A stretch of DNA of 36,136 bases from an uncultured Planctomycetaceae bacterium (GCA_937916515.1 CALFSX010000026.1:1-36136), one strand, 5' to 3'; positions 9,356-23,026 are shown, counted from the stretch's first letter. A program made the numbers and translations. The notes: generated by a model from the sequence alone, not told the origin.

Positions 9356-9374
9356 CTCGGTGGGGACCACCAAG
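9356..9374 (-). repeat. Intergenic palindrome, copy A (between actC and actDE)
   Basis: On the transcribed strand the sequence is CTTGGTGGTCCCCACCGAG, an 8-bp stem with a 3-base TCC loop. It matches the element at 10900-10918 at all but one base. That change turns a C-G pair into a U-G wobble on the transcribed strand but into an A-C mismatch on the other. The flanking bases AGCTA and TTC are also shared, so the repeat unit is longer than the stem. No T-run follows. Confidence 0.75.
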
Positions 9375-9413
9375 CTAATTCGGGAGTACGAACGCACCAT
9401 TCAGTGAACCGCT

Positions 9414-10817
9414 TCAGTGTCCTCCACTTTCAGGCAACACCGACTTCACTTCGGCCATGGCAACCATGGGCAGAAACCGGCAGAACAGCAGGAACAGCGT
9501 GAAGAACAAGCCAAAGCTTCCGACGAACATCAGTACGTCAATCAAAGACGGTGTGAAATAGCCCCACGACGAAGGCAGGAAATCACGGCTTAACGACGTG
9601 ACGGTGATGACAAACCTTTCGAACCACATGCCCACGTTGACCAGCACGCAAATGACGACCATCGCCCATGGAGTCGTGCGAACAGCTTTGAACCAAAACA
9701 ACTGAGGAGCCAGCACATTGCAGCTGACCATCGTCCAATAGGCCCAAGCGTAAGGTCCGAGAGCTCGGTTGATGAACGCGAACTGTTCGTACTTGTTCCC
9801 TCCGTACCAGGCGATGAAGAATTCTGTGGCGTACGCGTATCCGACCATCATGCCGGTCGCCAACACAATTTTACAAATGTTTTCAAGATGCCTTAGCGTC
9901 ACCAGATTCTTCAGTCCGAAGAATTGCCGAGCAGGAACCATGAGCGTGATGACCATTGCGAAACCACTGAACACTGCTCCCGCCACGAAGTACGGCGGAA
10001 AAATCGTGGTGTGCCAACCGGGAACCTGCGACACCGCAAAGTCGAAACTTACAATGGTGTGGACACTCAACACCAGCGGCGTTGCCAGAGCCGCCAGCAG
10101 AAGGTAAGCCTTCTCAAACAGTCGCCATTGTTTTGACGAACCTGTCCAGCCCAGCGACGCAATTCCATAGGCGATCTTTCGAATTCGCGTTGTGGCCCGA
10201 TCACGCAGCGTTGCTAAATCCGGAAGCATTCCAAGATACCAAAACATCGCAGAAACAGTTGCGTACGCCGTAACGGCGAAAACGTCCCAAAGCAGCGGGC
10301 TGCGAAAGTTTGGCCACATCGCCAGTGAGTTCGGCAGCGGTGCCAGCCAGTACACAAACCACACGCGACCGATGTGGATCGCTGGGAAAATACCGGCACA
10401 CATGACCGCAAAAATCGTCATCGCCTCAGCAAAGCGATTGATACTCGTACGCCAATCCTGGCGGAACAGGAACAGAATCGCGGAAATGAGAGTCCCGGCA
10501 TGCCCGATCCCCACCCAAAACACGAAGTTGACAATCGGCCAGCCCCAGGCAACCGGCGAGTTATTTCCCCAGACACCAATACCCGTTGCAATGAGGTATC
10601 CAATCAGAGCAAACAGCATCACGGTCAGGCTGGTCGAAATGGCGAACGCAATTTTCCACGCTCGAGGTGCATGCTGACGCTCGGCCAGAGACGCGACTTG
10701 TTCGGTGATTGAACTTAGCGAGTTCTCTCCGCCCATGAGCGGTGGACGGACCGCTGGATCGATCACAGTGTTGTCAAATTCGTTAAGAGTGGCGGTTGCC
10801 ATAACGTTAATTTTCAA
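9414..10817 (-). CDS. actC: ACIII subunit ActC (NrfD/PsrC-like quinol-binding membrane subunit)
   Basis: Integral membrane subunit of ACIII that holds the quinol site and passes electrons to the iron-sulfur part of ActB. The 467-residue protein has about ten helices after a soluble N-terminus of around 55 residues. Typical stretches include [41 protein letters not shown], and [21 protein letters not shown], with the conserved helix pattern of PsrC/NrfD proteins. It lies 113 bases after actB with two palindromes in the gap. ATG 10817 is the first start, and an ATG five codons later (10802) is an alternative. Confidence 0.94.
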   Translation of the reverse strand: MKINVMATATLNEFDNTVIDPAVRPPLMGGENSLSSITEQVASLAERQHAPRAWKIAFAISTSLTVMLFALIGYLIATGIGVWGNNSPVAWGWPIVNFVFWVGIGHAGTLISAILFLFRQDWRTSINRFAEAMTIFAVMCAGIFPAIHIGRVWFVYWLAPLPNSLAMWPNFRSPLLWDVFAVTAYATVSAMFWYLGMLPDLATLRDRATTRIRKIAYGIASLGWTGSSKQWRLFEKAYLLLAALATPLVLSVHTIVSFDFAVSQVPGWHTTIFPPYFVAGAVFSGFAMVITLMVPARQFFGLKNLVTLRHLENICKIVLATGMMVGYAYATEFFIAWYGGNKYEQFAFINRALGPYAWAYWTMVSCNVLAPQLFWFKAVRTTPWAMVVICVLVNVGMWFERFVITVTSLSRDFLPSSWGYFTPSLIDVLMFVGSFGLFFTLFLLFCRFLPMVAMAEVKSVLPESGGH

Positions 10818-10845
10818 AGTGTGGTGCTGCTGTTATCTAACGTGG

Positions 10846-10864
10846 CACGGCGGTCTCCGCCGTG
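10846..10864 (-). repeat. Intergenic palindrome CACGGCGG/CCGCCGTG between actB and actC
   Basis: A perfect 8-bp inverted repeat with a 3-base loop (CACGGCGGTCTCCGCCGTG), 28 bases from the actC start. It lies 35 bases from the second palindrome at 10900-10918. The pair fills most of the 113-base actB-actC spacer. A processing site or an RNA-stabilising hairpin is possible. There is no T-run, so it is not a canonical terminator. Confidence 0.7.
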
Positions 10865-10899
10865 ATGTTTTGCTCGATGGGTCTTGCCGTGATGGCCTA

Positions 10900-10918
10900 C
10901 TCGGTGGGGACCACCGAG
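10900..10918 (-). repeat. Intergenic palindrome, copy B (between actB and actC)
   Basis: A perfect stem CTCGGTGG/CCACCGAG around a 3-base loop. It is the best-formed of three related copies in this window; the others are at 9356-9374 and 20197-20214. It starts 12 bases beyond the actB stop on the transcribed strand. Confidence 0.78.
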
Positions 10919-10930
10919 CTACATTCAGGA

Positions 10931-14014
<3,084 letters not shown>

Positions 14015-14077
14015 TTGATGTTAGTTCGTTAAGAACGGGATTTTTAATCGAGGTCATGCGATGCCGCAGTTCCAGGG

Positions 14078-14761
14078 CTAGTAATGGCACGTTGAGCAAT
14101 TCTGATTCGCTTTTATATTCCAGTGGTCTTTTACAATCTCGCCGATTTCGCTGGCAGGCTTCGGCGGAACCCACTCCATGTTGGTAACCGTCTCCGACGG
14201 TCGCAGATGCGGCGTAGGGTTGCGGTGACATTCGAGGCACGTCGCCATGCTGAGAGTCTTCACCTGAGACACGACGTCAGTCTGGTCGATTCGCCCGTGA
14301 CAGGACACGCATGAGACGCCGCGTGTGACGTGAGCTGAGTGATTAAACTTCACGAAGTCGGGTAAATCGTGAACTCGCTTCCAGCGCACCGGAGTATCGT
14401 TGGCCCAGCTCTTGTGGATTTCCGACAGCTTCGAACTGCCGGCGTGAACAGCGGTTAACGCAACACCACCATTACCATCCGCGGGGCTGTGGCAGTTGAT
14501 ACAGGTTTGTGTCGGTGGAATTGCCGCGTGAGCAGTCTCTTCGACTGTGTTGTGGCAGTAGCGGCAGTCCATCTTCAGTTGGCCTGCATGTAGTTTGTGA
14601 CTGAACGGAACGGGTTGCTCAGGCGCGTAGCCGATATGTGTCGTCTCAGGAGCAATGCCCGCCATCAGCACAATCGCTCCGTACCCGATCACGATCGGCG
14701 TTCCGATCAGCAAACATCTTGCCAGCCGGTTGACCCATGTTGGAAATTGAAAATCGTTCAT
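14078..14761 (-). CDS. actA: ACIII subunit ActA (membrane-anchored pentahaem cytochrome c)
   Basis: Multihaem cytochrome that passes electrons from ActB towards ActE or an outside acceptor. The 227 residues hold a helix at about 17-36 that anchors the protein. Five CxxCH motifs follow at 66-70, 87-91, 151-155, 175-179 and 222-226, the number known for ActA. Extra His residues (HKLH, HSAH) are candidate axial ligands. The fifth motif, CSTCHY, lies at the very C-terminus, one residue before the TAG stop. It is the first gene of the ACIII block. A good Shine-Dalgarno precedes the start. Confidence 0.95.
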   Translation of the reverse strand: MNDFQFPTWVNRLARCLLIGTPIVIGYGAIVLMAGIAPETTHIGYAPEQPVPFSHKLHAGQLKMDCRYCHNTVEETAHAAIPPTQTCINCHSPADGNGGVALTAVHAGSSKLSEIHKSWANDTPVRWKRVHDLPDFVKFNHSAHVTRGVSCVSCHGRIDQTDVVSQVKTLSMATCLECHRNPTPHLRPSETVTNMEWVPPKPASEIGEIVKDHWNIKANQNCSTCHY

Positions 14762-14771
14762 TGCATGTCTA

Positions 14772-14778
14772 CCTTCCT
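14772..14778 (-). promoter_or_regulatory. Ribosome binding site of actA
   Basis: On the minus strand AGGAAGG lies 10 bases before ATG 14761. It is one of the few strong Shine-Dalgarno matches in the window, and it supports this start for the first gene of the ACIII block. Confidence 0.6.
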
Positions 14779-14955
14779 GTACTCATTTCATAGAACGATC
14801 AACCTCGCGTTCAACGCATCTTTCACTTGACATTCATCCGCGGCGAAAACACTTCTCGTGCCCAAGACTTTGGAAAGAGTTGGTTAATACTGGTCAGGTT
14901 TGATCAACACGAATTGTGGAGCAGCGGGCTCAGCAGCGGGGCATTCAGTCTAATA

Positions 14956-14978
14956 TGACGGCGCTGACAGCGCCGTCA
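14956..14978. repeat. Perfect 10-bp hairpin between sdhB and actA
   Basis: TGACGGCGCT (14956-14965) and AGCGCCGTCA (14969-14978) are exact inverted repeats around a 3-base loop. On the minus strand it lies about 125 bases past the sdhB stop. There is no T-run on that strand, so it is either a rho-dependent or processing signal or a dispersed palindrome of the type seen near the act genes. Confidence 0.65.
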
Positions 14979-15066
14979 GTCTCAACGTCGGACAGGATTT
15001 CGACCTGTGTTTGTATTAGATATAGATCAGGTAAGCGTGAAGGTTATGGAACCACGCGAATCTGAC

Positions 15067-15079
15067 AGGCTGGAAGCCT
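15067..15079 (-). repeat. Short hairpin AGGCT/AGCCT just past sdhB
   Basis: A 5-bp stem with a 3-base loop, 24 bases beyond the sdhB stop. It is too weak, and lacks the T-run, for a confident terminator call. It is noted because it directly follows the tandem TAG-TAA stops of sdhB. Confidence 0.35.
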
Positions 15080-15103
15080 ATCCCACGCCGTTTGGGCCTG
15101 TTA

Positions 15104-15852
15104 CTACGTATCAGATGTGGCCACGGAACGAAGATACTCGCGATTCATCTGAGCGATCACGCTTACGCTGATATTCTTCGGGCAGACGGCTTCGCATTCG
15201 CCGTGGTTCGAACAACTTCCGAACATTTCTGCATCCATTTGAGCGATCATCTTCTGCACGCGGGCGCGGCGTTCCGGATCGCCTTGCGGCAGCGTCGCGA
15301 GGTGAGTCACCTTGGCAGCAACGAACAGTGATGCAGAAGCGTTCGAGCAGGCAGCGACACACGCGCCGCAACCGATACAGGCAGCGGAATCCATTGCCTG
15401 TTCAGCAACAGCCTTGGCAATGGGAATCGCATTCGCATCCGGCGCACTGCCGGTGTTGGCCGATACAAAGCCACCGGCCTGCTGAATTCGGTCAAACGCG
15501 CTGCGGTCGACAATCAGATCTTTCGTGATCGGAAACGCCTTCGCTCGATACGGCTCAATCCAGATTTCACTGCCGTCTTCGAAGCTTCGCATGTACGTCT
15601 GACAGGTTGTCGCACCCCATTCGGGACCGTGGGGCACGCCGTTGATGACCAGCGAACAAGTGCCGCAAATGCCTTCACGACAATCGTGCTCGAAGGCAAC
15701 TTCCGGTTCTCCTCCACCTGTCAATTGCATGTTGACTTGATCGAGCATCTCCAGAAAGGACATCTCGGGAGTGATACCGTCGATCTCGCGAGTCTCGAAG
15801 TTGCCGCTGTCGGAATTGGAAGGCTGTCGCCAGATGTGAAGCGTGAATTTCA

Positions 15853-15853
<1 letters not shown>
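15104..15853 (-). CDS. sdhB: Succinate dehydrogenase/fumarate reductase iron-sulfur subunit
   Basis: Carries electrons from the flavin of SdhA to the quinone site through three iron-sulfur clusters. The 249 residues contain the plant-type [2Fe-2S] ligands Cys58, Cys63, Cys66 and Cys84. The two ferredoxin-type groups are CIGCGACVAAC (159-169) and CSNHGECEAVCP (214-224), which together hold the [4Fe-4S] and [3Fe-4S] clusters. The length and the CGAC motif fit the class that pairs with a single cytochrome b558 subunit. The start overlaps the sdhA stop (TAATG). The gene ends with TAG directly followed by TAA. Confidence 0.96.
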
Positions 15854-17762
<1,909 letters not shown>

Positions 17763-17766
<4 letters not shown>

Positions 17767-18557
17767 CGTCGATCGTCCTTTAAAGTTTGTTCGGCAACCG
17801 TCACGCTAAGTTCGTCAGGCGATGCTGAGTCTCCACCCGGGGCTTCGATTGCCGATGAAGCTTCACCGGCAGTGACTTCGTCCACCGCCACCAGCCCAGT
17901 GACTACCGAAAGTGGCACCGCCAGAAATCCCGCGATGATCACGGCCGCAAGCACGGGCGACGCCTTTCTAAGTGACGACTGATGCCCTTCCTTCGCGAGC
18001 CCCAGCGTTTGTAGCGCACTTGAGATCGCGTGTTTCAGATGCACGGACAGCCCCAGCATTCCAACGACGTAAACCATCACGATAAACGGGTTGGAAAACC
18101 CGGCAACGACCATTGCGTACACATCGTGACGACCTTCCGCATCAGTTTGCTTGTAAGCGTCCGGCAGAATGAGCCCGCCGGTAAAATGCAGCAGGTGAAA
18201 GATCACGAACGCCAACACGAGCAGCCCTGTCATCATCATCGATCTGGAAGCGCGGGTTGTTCGTCGATATGTCGTTTTCGCGTAGCGGCGGTCCCGCTGA
18301 CTGCGATTGCGAACACTCTGACGCACGGTCATCGCAATGTGCAGCACGATCAGACTCAACAGACCCAGTCGCGCTGTCCACAGAACTGCCGCCGACGACT
18401 TCAACAACACGGCGTACTGATTCAGAGCATCGGATCCCGCAAAAATTTGCAGATTGCCGCCCATGTGAACCAGCAAAAAGCCAACCAGAGCCAACCCGGT
18501 TGCTCCGGCGACGACTTTCTGGCCAACAGTGGAGTCGAGAAGTTTTATGAGCTTCAT
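17763..18557 (-). CDS. sdhC: Succinate dehydrogenase cytochrome b558 subunit
   Basis: Single membrane anchor that binds haem b and holds the quinone site, as in B. subtilis-type complexes that use menaquinone. From ATG 18557 the protein is 264 residues with five predicted helices. The N-terminus [20 protein letters not shown] and the [16 protein letters not shown] segment, with a haem-ligand His, are typical. Further candidate haem or quinone His residues lie in [20 protein letters not shown], and SVHLKHAIS. The open frame extends to 18635, but those 26 extra residues precede the conserved start and are probably not translated. The tail after residue 220 is low in complexity and acidic. Confidence 0.92.
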
Positions 18558-18863
18558 GGTTGCGATGCAAAGTTTAGGTGCGAGGAAGTAGCAGGCAATC
18601 TCTCGGTTGAAGACAACCGACATCCGCGATACCACTTAACGAACTTTTCGAAACGGTTCATGTTCGTGGCGACGACGCGACATCGTTGAAGACGGTTTGT
18701 TCACTTGACGAAGCACAAGGAAAAAGTTTCTGTCGTCTCAGGGCTGACAATTCTGTTTCTTATGATTCGTGCAGTTCGGAGTCAGGTCTCCGGATTGGTC
18801 GTCAGGTCAAATGCCGCGACTACAAACGGTTGCAGCCAGATTCTGCGATAGAAAGGCACGACT
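18558..18863. other. Divergent spacer between sdhC and the sigma factor gene
   Basis: These 306 bases should hold the start signals for the leftward respiratory operon and the rightward sigma gene. I see TTGACG near 18703 and CTGACA near 18744 on the plus strand, but no convincing -10 box at the right spacing for either. No palindrome or gene is supported here. Confidence 0.4.
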
Positions 18864-19853
18864 GTGAAATCGGCATCGACAACTCGAGAGCGAAATCGTT
18901 CACTGGCCACTTCTGACAAGGACCGCGTTGCGGTAACGCCCCGCTTAGAAGACGCAAAGTCGGAGAAGATCGATCGCGTCCAGCAAATGCTGAAACACGA
19001 AGTGAGCTTCATCTACTGCGCTGAGTTCGACGAGCCGGATGCAGCCAAACGAATCGCGGACCCGCGGCTCGCCGCAAGCACCATGAGCGCTGGCCGTTTG
19101 AAGACGCCCGGGGATGTTCCGCCACATCTGGCTCATCTTTGGAAGATCGCCCTGCTGAAGCCTGAACAGGAATACCAGCTTTTCCGGCGCATGAACTTCC
19201 TGAAGTTTCGAGCGAACTCCGGGCGCTGTCGGCTGAACCCCGATCGACCGAATGTTCGCGTGATGGATCGCATCGAAAAGGACCTTGAAGACTCACGTCA
19301 GATTCGCGACCACATCATTCAGGCCAATCTGCGGCTCGTCGTTTCAATCGCTCGCAGGTTCGTAACCGACGTCACCAGCCTGGACGAACTCATCAGCGAC
19401 GGCAACCTCATCCTGATGAAGGCCGTTGATCGCTTTGACTACAGTCGAGGATTTCGATTTAGCACCTATGCGACTCATGCCGTGCAGCGAGAGTTCTATC
19501 GAAACTACAAGAACGGACGGCGACGTCGGATCACGGAAATCGCAACCGATCCGGCGATTTTGTTTGGTTCCGTTGTCGCGTCCGATGATCAGCAGCAGAG
19601 GAACGACATGGAGGTTGTCGAGCGCCTTAAAAAGCTGATGCAGGATACGTTAAGTCCTCGCGAGCAAAATATTCTGGATTTGCGACTTGGGCTGAACGCA
19701 GACGACGGAGGGCAGACGCTTCGAGAGGTCGGTGAGAAACTGAATATCAGCAAAGAACGCGTTCGCCAGTTGCAGACCCGGGCCATCGAGCAGGTTCGTG
19801 AGCTGGCTCTGCACGCCCCCGGCGACCATCGGCCACCATCGAATCTGCTGTGA
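18864..19853 (+). CDS. RNA polymerase sigma-70 family factor, planctomycete-type
   Basis: Directs RNA polymerase to a promoter set. The 329 residues have a long N-terminal part, a region-1.2-like stretch (EQEYQLFRRMNFLKFRAN, from 101), region 2 at about 144-222 (NLRLVVSIARRF, ELISDGNLILMKAVDRFDYS, FRFSTYATHAVQREFYRN), and region 4 at about 252-316 with the helix-turn-helix TLREVGEKLNISKERVRQLQ. Region 3 is short. The two tryptophans that melt the -10 element in housekeeping factors are replaced by His-Ala in YATHAVQR. The start is GTG, preceded by GAAAGG. A relative is encoded at 34092-34952. The target genes cannot be read from this window. Confidence 0.93.
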   Translation: MKSASTTRERNRSLATSDKDRVAVTPRLEDAKSEKIDRVQQMLKHEVSFIYCAEFDEPDAAKRIADPRLAASTMSAGRLKTPGDVPPHLAHLWKIALLKPEQEYQLFRRMNFLKFRANSGRCRLNPDRPNVRVMDRIEKDLEDSRQIRDHIIQANLRLVVSIARRFVTDVTSLDELISDGNLILMKAVDRFDYSRGFRFSTYATHAVQREFYRNYKNGRRRRITEIATDPAILFGSVVASDDQQQRNDMEVVERLKKLMQDTLSPREQNILDLRLGLNADDGGQTLREVGEKLNISKERVRQLQTRAIEQVRELALHAPGDHRPPSNLL

Positions 19854-19959
19854 CCGGCCGGACAGACTGAGATCTGTGTCTAAGAAGTAACAAATGAGCG
19901 AGCATCTCATTCATTTTTCGCAAAGTTGTCTGCAGCCCAAATCTACTCAGGTCACCGCC

Positions 19960-20151
19960 ATGTTCAATCTTTTCCGAAAAGACCCACTTCAGCGATTAAA
20001 CAAAGAATACGCCCGTTGCCTCGAACAGGCTCGAGATCTTCAGCGTAAAGGCGACATACAAGGCTTCGCGGCGATGTCCGCACAGGCGGAAGAGTTGCTG
20101 AAGCAGCTCGACGAGATCGAGCAGCCTGATGCAACCCATTCGGAAACGTAG
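19960..20151 (+). CDS. Small DUF6435-like protein
   Basis: A 63-residue hydrophilic protein that starts MFNLFRKDPLQRLNKEY and is predicted to be almost wholly alpha-helical (LNKEYARCLEQARDLQRKGD, then AAMSAQAEELLKQLDEIE). The opening and the RKGDIQGFAAMSAQAEEL segment match the DUF6435 family as I remember it; its function is unknown. The frame is open from 19894, but the family start is ATG 19960. It lies about 106 bases after the sigma gene on the same strand and may share its transcript. It ends with TAG. Confidence 0.72.
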   Translation: MFNLFRKDPLQRLNKEYARCLEQARDLQRKGDIQGFAAMSAQAEELLKQLDEIEQPDATHSET

Positions 20152-20517
20152 CTCCGATCGAGCTTTTAGCAAGGCGATCCACGCAGTGATCAGCAGCTCG
20201 GTAAGACCACCAAGTTACGTTGAAAAGACGACCTCACCGAAAACGTCTGATCCCTGCTGCCGTCGTCGATTTTCTATTTCTCAGCATTAGCCGATGCGAA
20301 TGCGTGGCAGCCCATGTTTCAGTGTGCCTCAATCGAAGGCGACGCAACTCAGCCCAACCTGTCGACGCAACAACGCTTTTGCTTTTTTCAAGGTCAGAGC
20401 ATCATTTAATTGGCCGTTTCGAGAACACGATCTACAAACTCGCATCGATCGAAATCAAGCGTGTTCCAAACACAAACGCAAAATCAAACTTAAACACACA
20501 CCAGGAAATCGAAGACC
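20152..20517 (+). other. Spacer before the fasciclin gene (366 bases)
   Basis: Apart from the palindrome at 20197-20214 no feature is supported. Long open frames here have no family resemblance and run into the fasciclin gene in another frame. The last 60 bases are rich in A and probably form the untranslated leader, with AGGAAA about 12 bases before ATG 20518 as a modest ribosome binding site. Confidence 0.4.
20197..20214. repeat. Intergenic palindrome, copy C (degenerate)
   Basis: CTCGGTAAGACCACCAAG keeps the outer 6-bp stem of the repeat seen at 9356 and 10900. As in copy A, the G-to-A change gives a U-G wobble when read on the minus strand. The bases after it (AGTTACGTT) resemble the AGCTACATT flank of copy B. 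The inner GG/CC pairs are lost. Confidence 0.5.
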
Positions 20518-21498
20518 ATGAACAAGCTCATCGCTCTCACCACTGTTGCAATGCTTGCAGCGACAGCCAATGCCGGACAAAAATGCAACGGCTCAGCTAT
20601 TATCAGCAGCAAACCCTGCCAGCAACAGACGCACGTCGCCTACATTACAACAGTCCAACCAGTGGTCGGTCACCCCGCCACGAAGGCAGACATCGTTGAC
20701 ACAGCAGTAGCGGCAGGTTCGTTTAAGACATTGGTCGCTGCAGTTCAGGCGGCTGGTCTGGTTGACACTCTCAAGGGAGCAGGTCCTTTCACCGTGTTCG
20801 CTCCAACTGACGAAGCATTCGCAAAGCTACCCAAGGGTACTGTCGAAAGCCTGTTGAAGCCGGAAAACAAGGCCAAGCTTCAGGCCATACTTACCTATCA
20901 CGTGGTCGCCGGCAAAGTAAGTGCTGCCGACGTCGTAAAATTGACCGGTGCTAAGACCGTACAAGGTCAGCAGATCGACATCAAAGTCGCGGATGGCAAA
21001 GTAATGGTCGACGGTGCTAACGTTGCTAAGACTGATATCGAAACCAGCAACGGCGTGATTCACGTCATCGACAGCGTTATTCTGCCAGCCGACAAAGACA
21101 TTGTTGACACAGCTGTCGGAGCAGGCTCGTTCAACACACTCGTTGCTGCCGTTAAGGCCGCCGGTCTTGTAGACACACTGAAAGGTGAAGGACCATTCAC
21201 CGTGTTTGCTCCAACAGACGAAGCGTTCGCGAAGTTGCCAGAAGGTACCGTGTCTAATCTGCTCAAGCCTGAAAACAAGGACCAGCTCGTCGCGATTCTG
21301 ACCTACCACGTTGTGGCAGGGAAAGTTCTGGCCAGCGACGTTGTCAAGATTTCTTCTGCCAAAACTGTCAACGGCAAGTCCGCCGCCGTCAAAGTCAGCG
21401 ACGCCGGCGTCATGATCGACGGCGCCAACGTTGTGGCGACCGACATCGAAACCAGCAATGGCGTGATCCACGTAATTGACAGCGTCATCCTTCCATAG
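20518..21498 (+). CDS. Secreted protein with two fasciclin (FAS1) domains
   Basis: An exported protein of 326 residues. A signal peptide ([19 protein letters not shown]) is followed by a short linker with two cysteines ([13 protein letters not shown]) and then two complete FAS1 domains, at about 58-190 and 194-326. Each has the conserved [15 protein letters not shown] and [11 protein letters not shown], and ends with [16 protein letters not shown]1 domains act in adhesion or in binding matrix and sugars; the ligand here is unknown. The two domains are alike over most of their length, which points to an internal duplication. No membrane anchor or sorting signal is visible. A strong terminator follows, so the gene is probably a single unit. 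Confidence 0.94.
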   Translation: MNKLIALTTVAMLAATANAGQKCNGSAIISSKPCQQQTHVAYITTVQPVVGHPATKADIVDTAVAAGSFKTLVAAVQAAGLVDTLKGAGPFTVFAPTDEAFAKLPKGTVESLLKPENKAKLQAILTYHVVAGKVSAADVVKLTGAKTVQGQQIDIKVADGKVMVDGANVAKTDIETSNGVIHVIDSVILPADKDIVDTAVGAGSFNTLVAAVKAAGLVDTLKGEGPFTVFAPTDEAFAKLPEGTVSNLLKPENKDQLVAILTYHVVAGKVLASDVVKISSAKTVNGKSAAVKVSDAGVMIDGANVVATDIETSNGVIHVIDSVILP

Positions 21499-21526
21499 TC
21501 GTCACTGGCCCGCGACGACTGTGCTC

Positions 21527-21559
21527 GGGCGACCGGAGTTATTCCGGTCGCCCCTTTTT
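21527..21559 (+). terminator. Rho-independent terminator of the fasciclin gene
   Basis: A perfect 10-bp GC-rich stem, GGGCGACCGG (21527-21536) and CCGGTCGCCC (21544-21553), with a 7-base loop and then CTTTTT. It sits 29 bases past the stop codon. It is the clearest intrinsic terminator in the window and separates the fasciclin gene from folE. Confidence 0.93.
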
Positions 21560-21605
21560 ACGACCAGATATTAGCGCCTTCCCACGCGAAATCGAAAGAA
21601 ACATT

Positions 21606-22271
21606 ATGTCCATTGCTTTCCCTGAAACCATCTCCAATGACACCGAAGTCGACTACCAGTGTGTGAACATCAACGCGAAATTGCCCAATCAAAAGCGAGT
21701 GTCACACCCCTTCGAGGTTGACCTTGAATCGATAAAAGACGCTGTCCGGACGATCTTGCAAGCCGTCGGAGAAGATCCCGACCGCGATGGCCTGCTGGAT
21801 ACACCTCGCCGAGTCGCGAAGATGTACGCTGAAATGTTTGGCGGACTGCACCTTGATCCGGGTCGCCATCTGGACGTGACATTCGAAGAAAACTATGACG
21901 AGATCGTATTGGTCCGCGACATTGAGTTTACCAGCATGTGCGAACATCATCTGTTGCCGTTTCGGGGCGTCGCTCATGTAGCCTACATTCCCAACGGTCG
22001 CGTGACGGGCCTCAGCAAACTAGCTCGTGTCGTCGAAGAAGTGTCCCGGCGACCGCAGGTGCAGGAGCGGATGACTCAGACGGTGGCCGATTTGATCGAA
22101 GAACGACTCGGCAGCAGCGCTGTGGGAGTAATCGTGAAGGCGGAACACTCGTGCATGTCCATTCGCGGAATTCGTAAACCGGGCAGCATGACAGTCACGA
22201 GTTCCATGCGAGGCAGCTTCCGCAAAGACCCGGCCAGTCGGGCGGAACTGATGTCGTTGATCAATCAATAA
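21606..22271 (+). CDS. folE: GTP cyclohydrolase I
   Basis: Converts GTP to 7,8-dihydroneopterin triphosphate, the first step to folate, tetrahydropterins and the 7-deazapurine queuosine. The 221 residues include [31 protein letters not shown], and [10 protein letters not shown]. The expected zinc ligands are Cys112, His115 and Cys183. The tail [11 protein letters not shown] is also typical. It begins after the fasciclin terminator and is followed by a tetrahydropterin synthase gene. The product of FolE is that enzyme's substrate, so the pair forms a two-step path. A weak GAAAG lies before the start. Confidence 0.97.
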   Translation: MSIAFPETISNDTEVDYQCVNINAKLPNQKRVSHPFEVDLESIKDAVRTILQAVGEDPDRDGLLDTPRRVAKMYAEMFGGLHLDPGRHLDVTFEENYDEIVLVRDIEFTSMCEHHLLPFRGVAHVAYIPNGRVTGLSKLARVVEEVSRRPQVQERMTQTVADLIEERLGSSAVGVIVKAEHSCMSIRGIRKPGSMTVTSSMRGSFRKDPASRAELMSLINQ

Positions 22272-22283
22272 TCTGAAGTGGAT

Positions 22284-22347
22284 CGTAGGGCCGGTTCCTA
22301 CCGGCCGCTCCGATGAAACGCATTGTCCGGTGGGAACCGGCCCTACG
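22284..22347 (+). repeat. 64-base inverted repeat between folE and queD
   Basis: Two 21-base arms, 22284-22304 and 22327-22347, are exact complements except for one position that still gives a G-U pair on the plus strand. The arms begin CGTAGGGCCGGTTCC and end GGAACCGGCCCTACG around a 22-base loop. The element lies 12 bases past the folE stop, and its right arm touches the GAAGG (22347-22351) that serves queD. It may be a miniature mobile or REP-like element, and as RNA it could hide the queD ribosome site or end folE transcription. No T-run follows. Confidence 0.85.
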
Positions 22348-22357
22348 AAGGCATACC

Positions 22358-22846
22358 ATGATCATTCAAAAGCAATACAAGTTCTACGCGGCTCATCGCA
22401 ACGAAACGCTTCGGGACAAGTGCAGTAATCTGCATGGTCATCGCTACGGCGTGAAATGCCACTTCGAAGTCGAACGAGACGGCGACATCAGCACGCTGTT
22501 CGGTGACTTCGATTCAAAGGTCGAACCGTGGCTGAAGCAACACTACGACCATGGCATGTTGATCAATCGACATGATTCTCTGTACGAATCGCTGCAGATC
22601 CACATGGATCGCACGGGCGAATCACTTCGATTAAACGTCTTCGACGGCCCGACCAGCGTCGAAAATCTCTGCCACAAACTGTTCACCGAAATCACGCAAA
22701 TGGGATTTCGCCTCGCAAGGCTCGAAGTTCAGGAAACGGACACTTCCGTGGTCAGCTACACGCGAGAAGACTGGGTCGCCGATAATCGCTACTTCGGAAA
22801 GCAGTCGCCGGCGACAGTCAGCTCGGAGCCATTTTCAACCGTATGA
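22358..22846 (+). CDS. queD: 6-pyruvoyl-tetrahydropterin synthase / 6-carboxy-tetrahydropterin synthase family
   Basis: Acts on dihydroneopterin triphosphate to give 6-pyruvoyl- or 6-carboxy-tetrahydropterin. The 162-residue protein has zinc ligands His13 (FYAAHRN), His26 and His28 (LHGHRY), and the catalytic Cys22 (DKCSNLHGH). Asp64-His65 lies in HYDHGMLIN, and the C-terminal Glu is in VQETDTSVVSY. The open frame begins at 22313, but its first 15 codons come from the inverted repeat arm. ATG 22358, after GAAGG, opens the conserved MIIQKQYKFYAAH. No queC, queE or queF is in view, so the choice between a queuosine and a biopterin-type role stays open. The next gene starts 6 bases after its stop. 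Confidence 0.9.
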   Translation: MIIQKQYKFYAAHRNETLRDKCSNLHGHRYGVKCHFEVERDGDISTLFGDFDSKVEPWLKQHYDHGMLINRHDSLYESLQIHMDRTGESLRLNVFDGPTSVENLCHKLFTEITQMGFRLARLEVQETDTSVVSYTREDWVADNRYFGKQSPATVSSEPFSTV

Positions 22847-22852
22847 CTTCTG

Positions 22853-23026
22853 ATGCCACGCGTGAGACCATCGAAAATTTGCCCCGTCTGCGAACGACCG
22901 TTTTTGTGGCGTAAGAAGTGGAACCTCGTCTGGGATTCCGTACGCTACTGCAGCGAACGCTGCCGCCGCTCTCGCGGGCCCAGCGCGGCTACGAAAACTG
23001 ACGGAAGTGAGACGAAGCATGTCTGA
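22853..23026 (+). CDS. DUF2256 zinc-ribbon protein
   Basis: A 57-residue basic protein with two cysteine pairs, [15 protein letters not shown] and [10 protein letters not shown], in the pattern CxxC-x(n)-CxxxC that defines the DUF2256 family and probably binds one zinc. Its function is unknown. From memory, family members often lie next to cryptochrome/photolyase genes in bacteria; here a CRY-DASH is about 21 kb away. The gene begins 6 bases after queD, and its last 8 bases overlap the start of the deaminase gene, so all three are translated from one message. Confidence 0.85.
   Translation: MPRVRPSKICPVCERPFLWRKKWNLVWDSVRYCSERCRRSRGPSAATKTDGSETKHV

Larger units (their letters stand above)
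14762..15103. other. sdhB-actA spacer (342 bases)
   Basis: The spacer holds no gene that I can support. It carries two hairpins (14956-14978 and 15067-15079), a short direct repeat GCAGCGGG near 14922-14939, and presumably an actA promoter that I cannot place with confidence. It is the longest gap in the 18.5-kb minus-strand respiratory block, so it is the most likely place for transcription to restart. Confidence 0.5.

Noticed and set aside
14956-14978. Intrinsic terminator for the sdh operon
   Set aside because: The stem is perfect, but no T-run follows on the minus strand, so it is listed only as a hairpin repeat.
18558-18635. N-terminal extension of SdhC
   Set aside because: The 26 residues precede the conserved family start and have no ribosome site.
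20220-20699. 159-codon plus-strand open frame
   Set aside because: It overlaps the start of the fasciclin gene in another frame and resembles nothing known.
22313-22357. N-terminal extension of the queD product
   Set aside because: These 15 codons come from the inverted repeat; the conserved start and a ribosome site fit ATG 22358.
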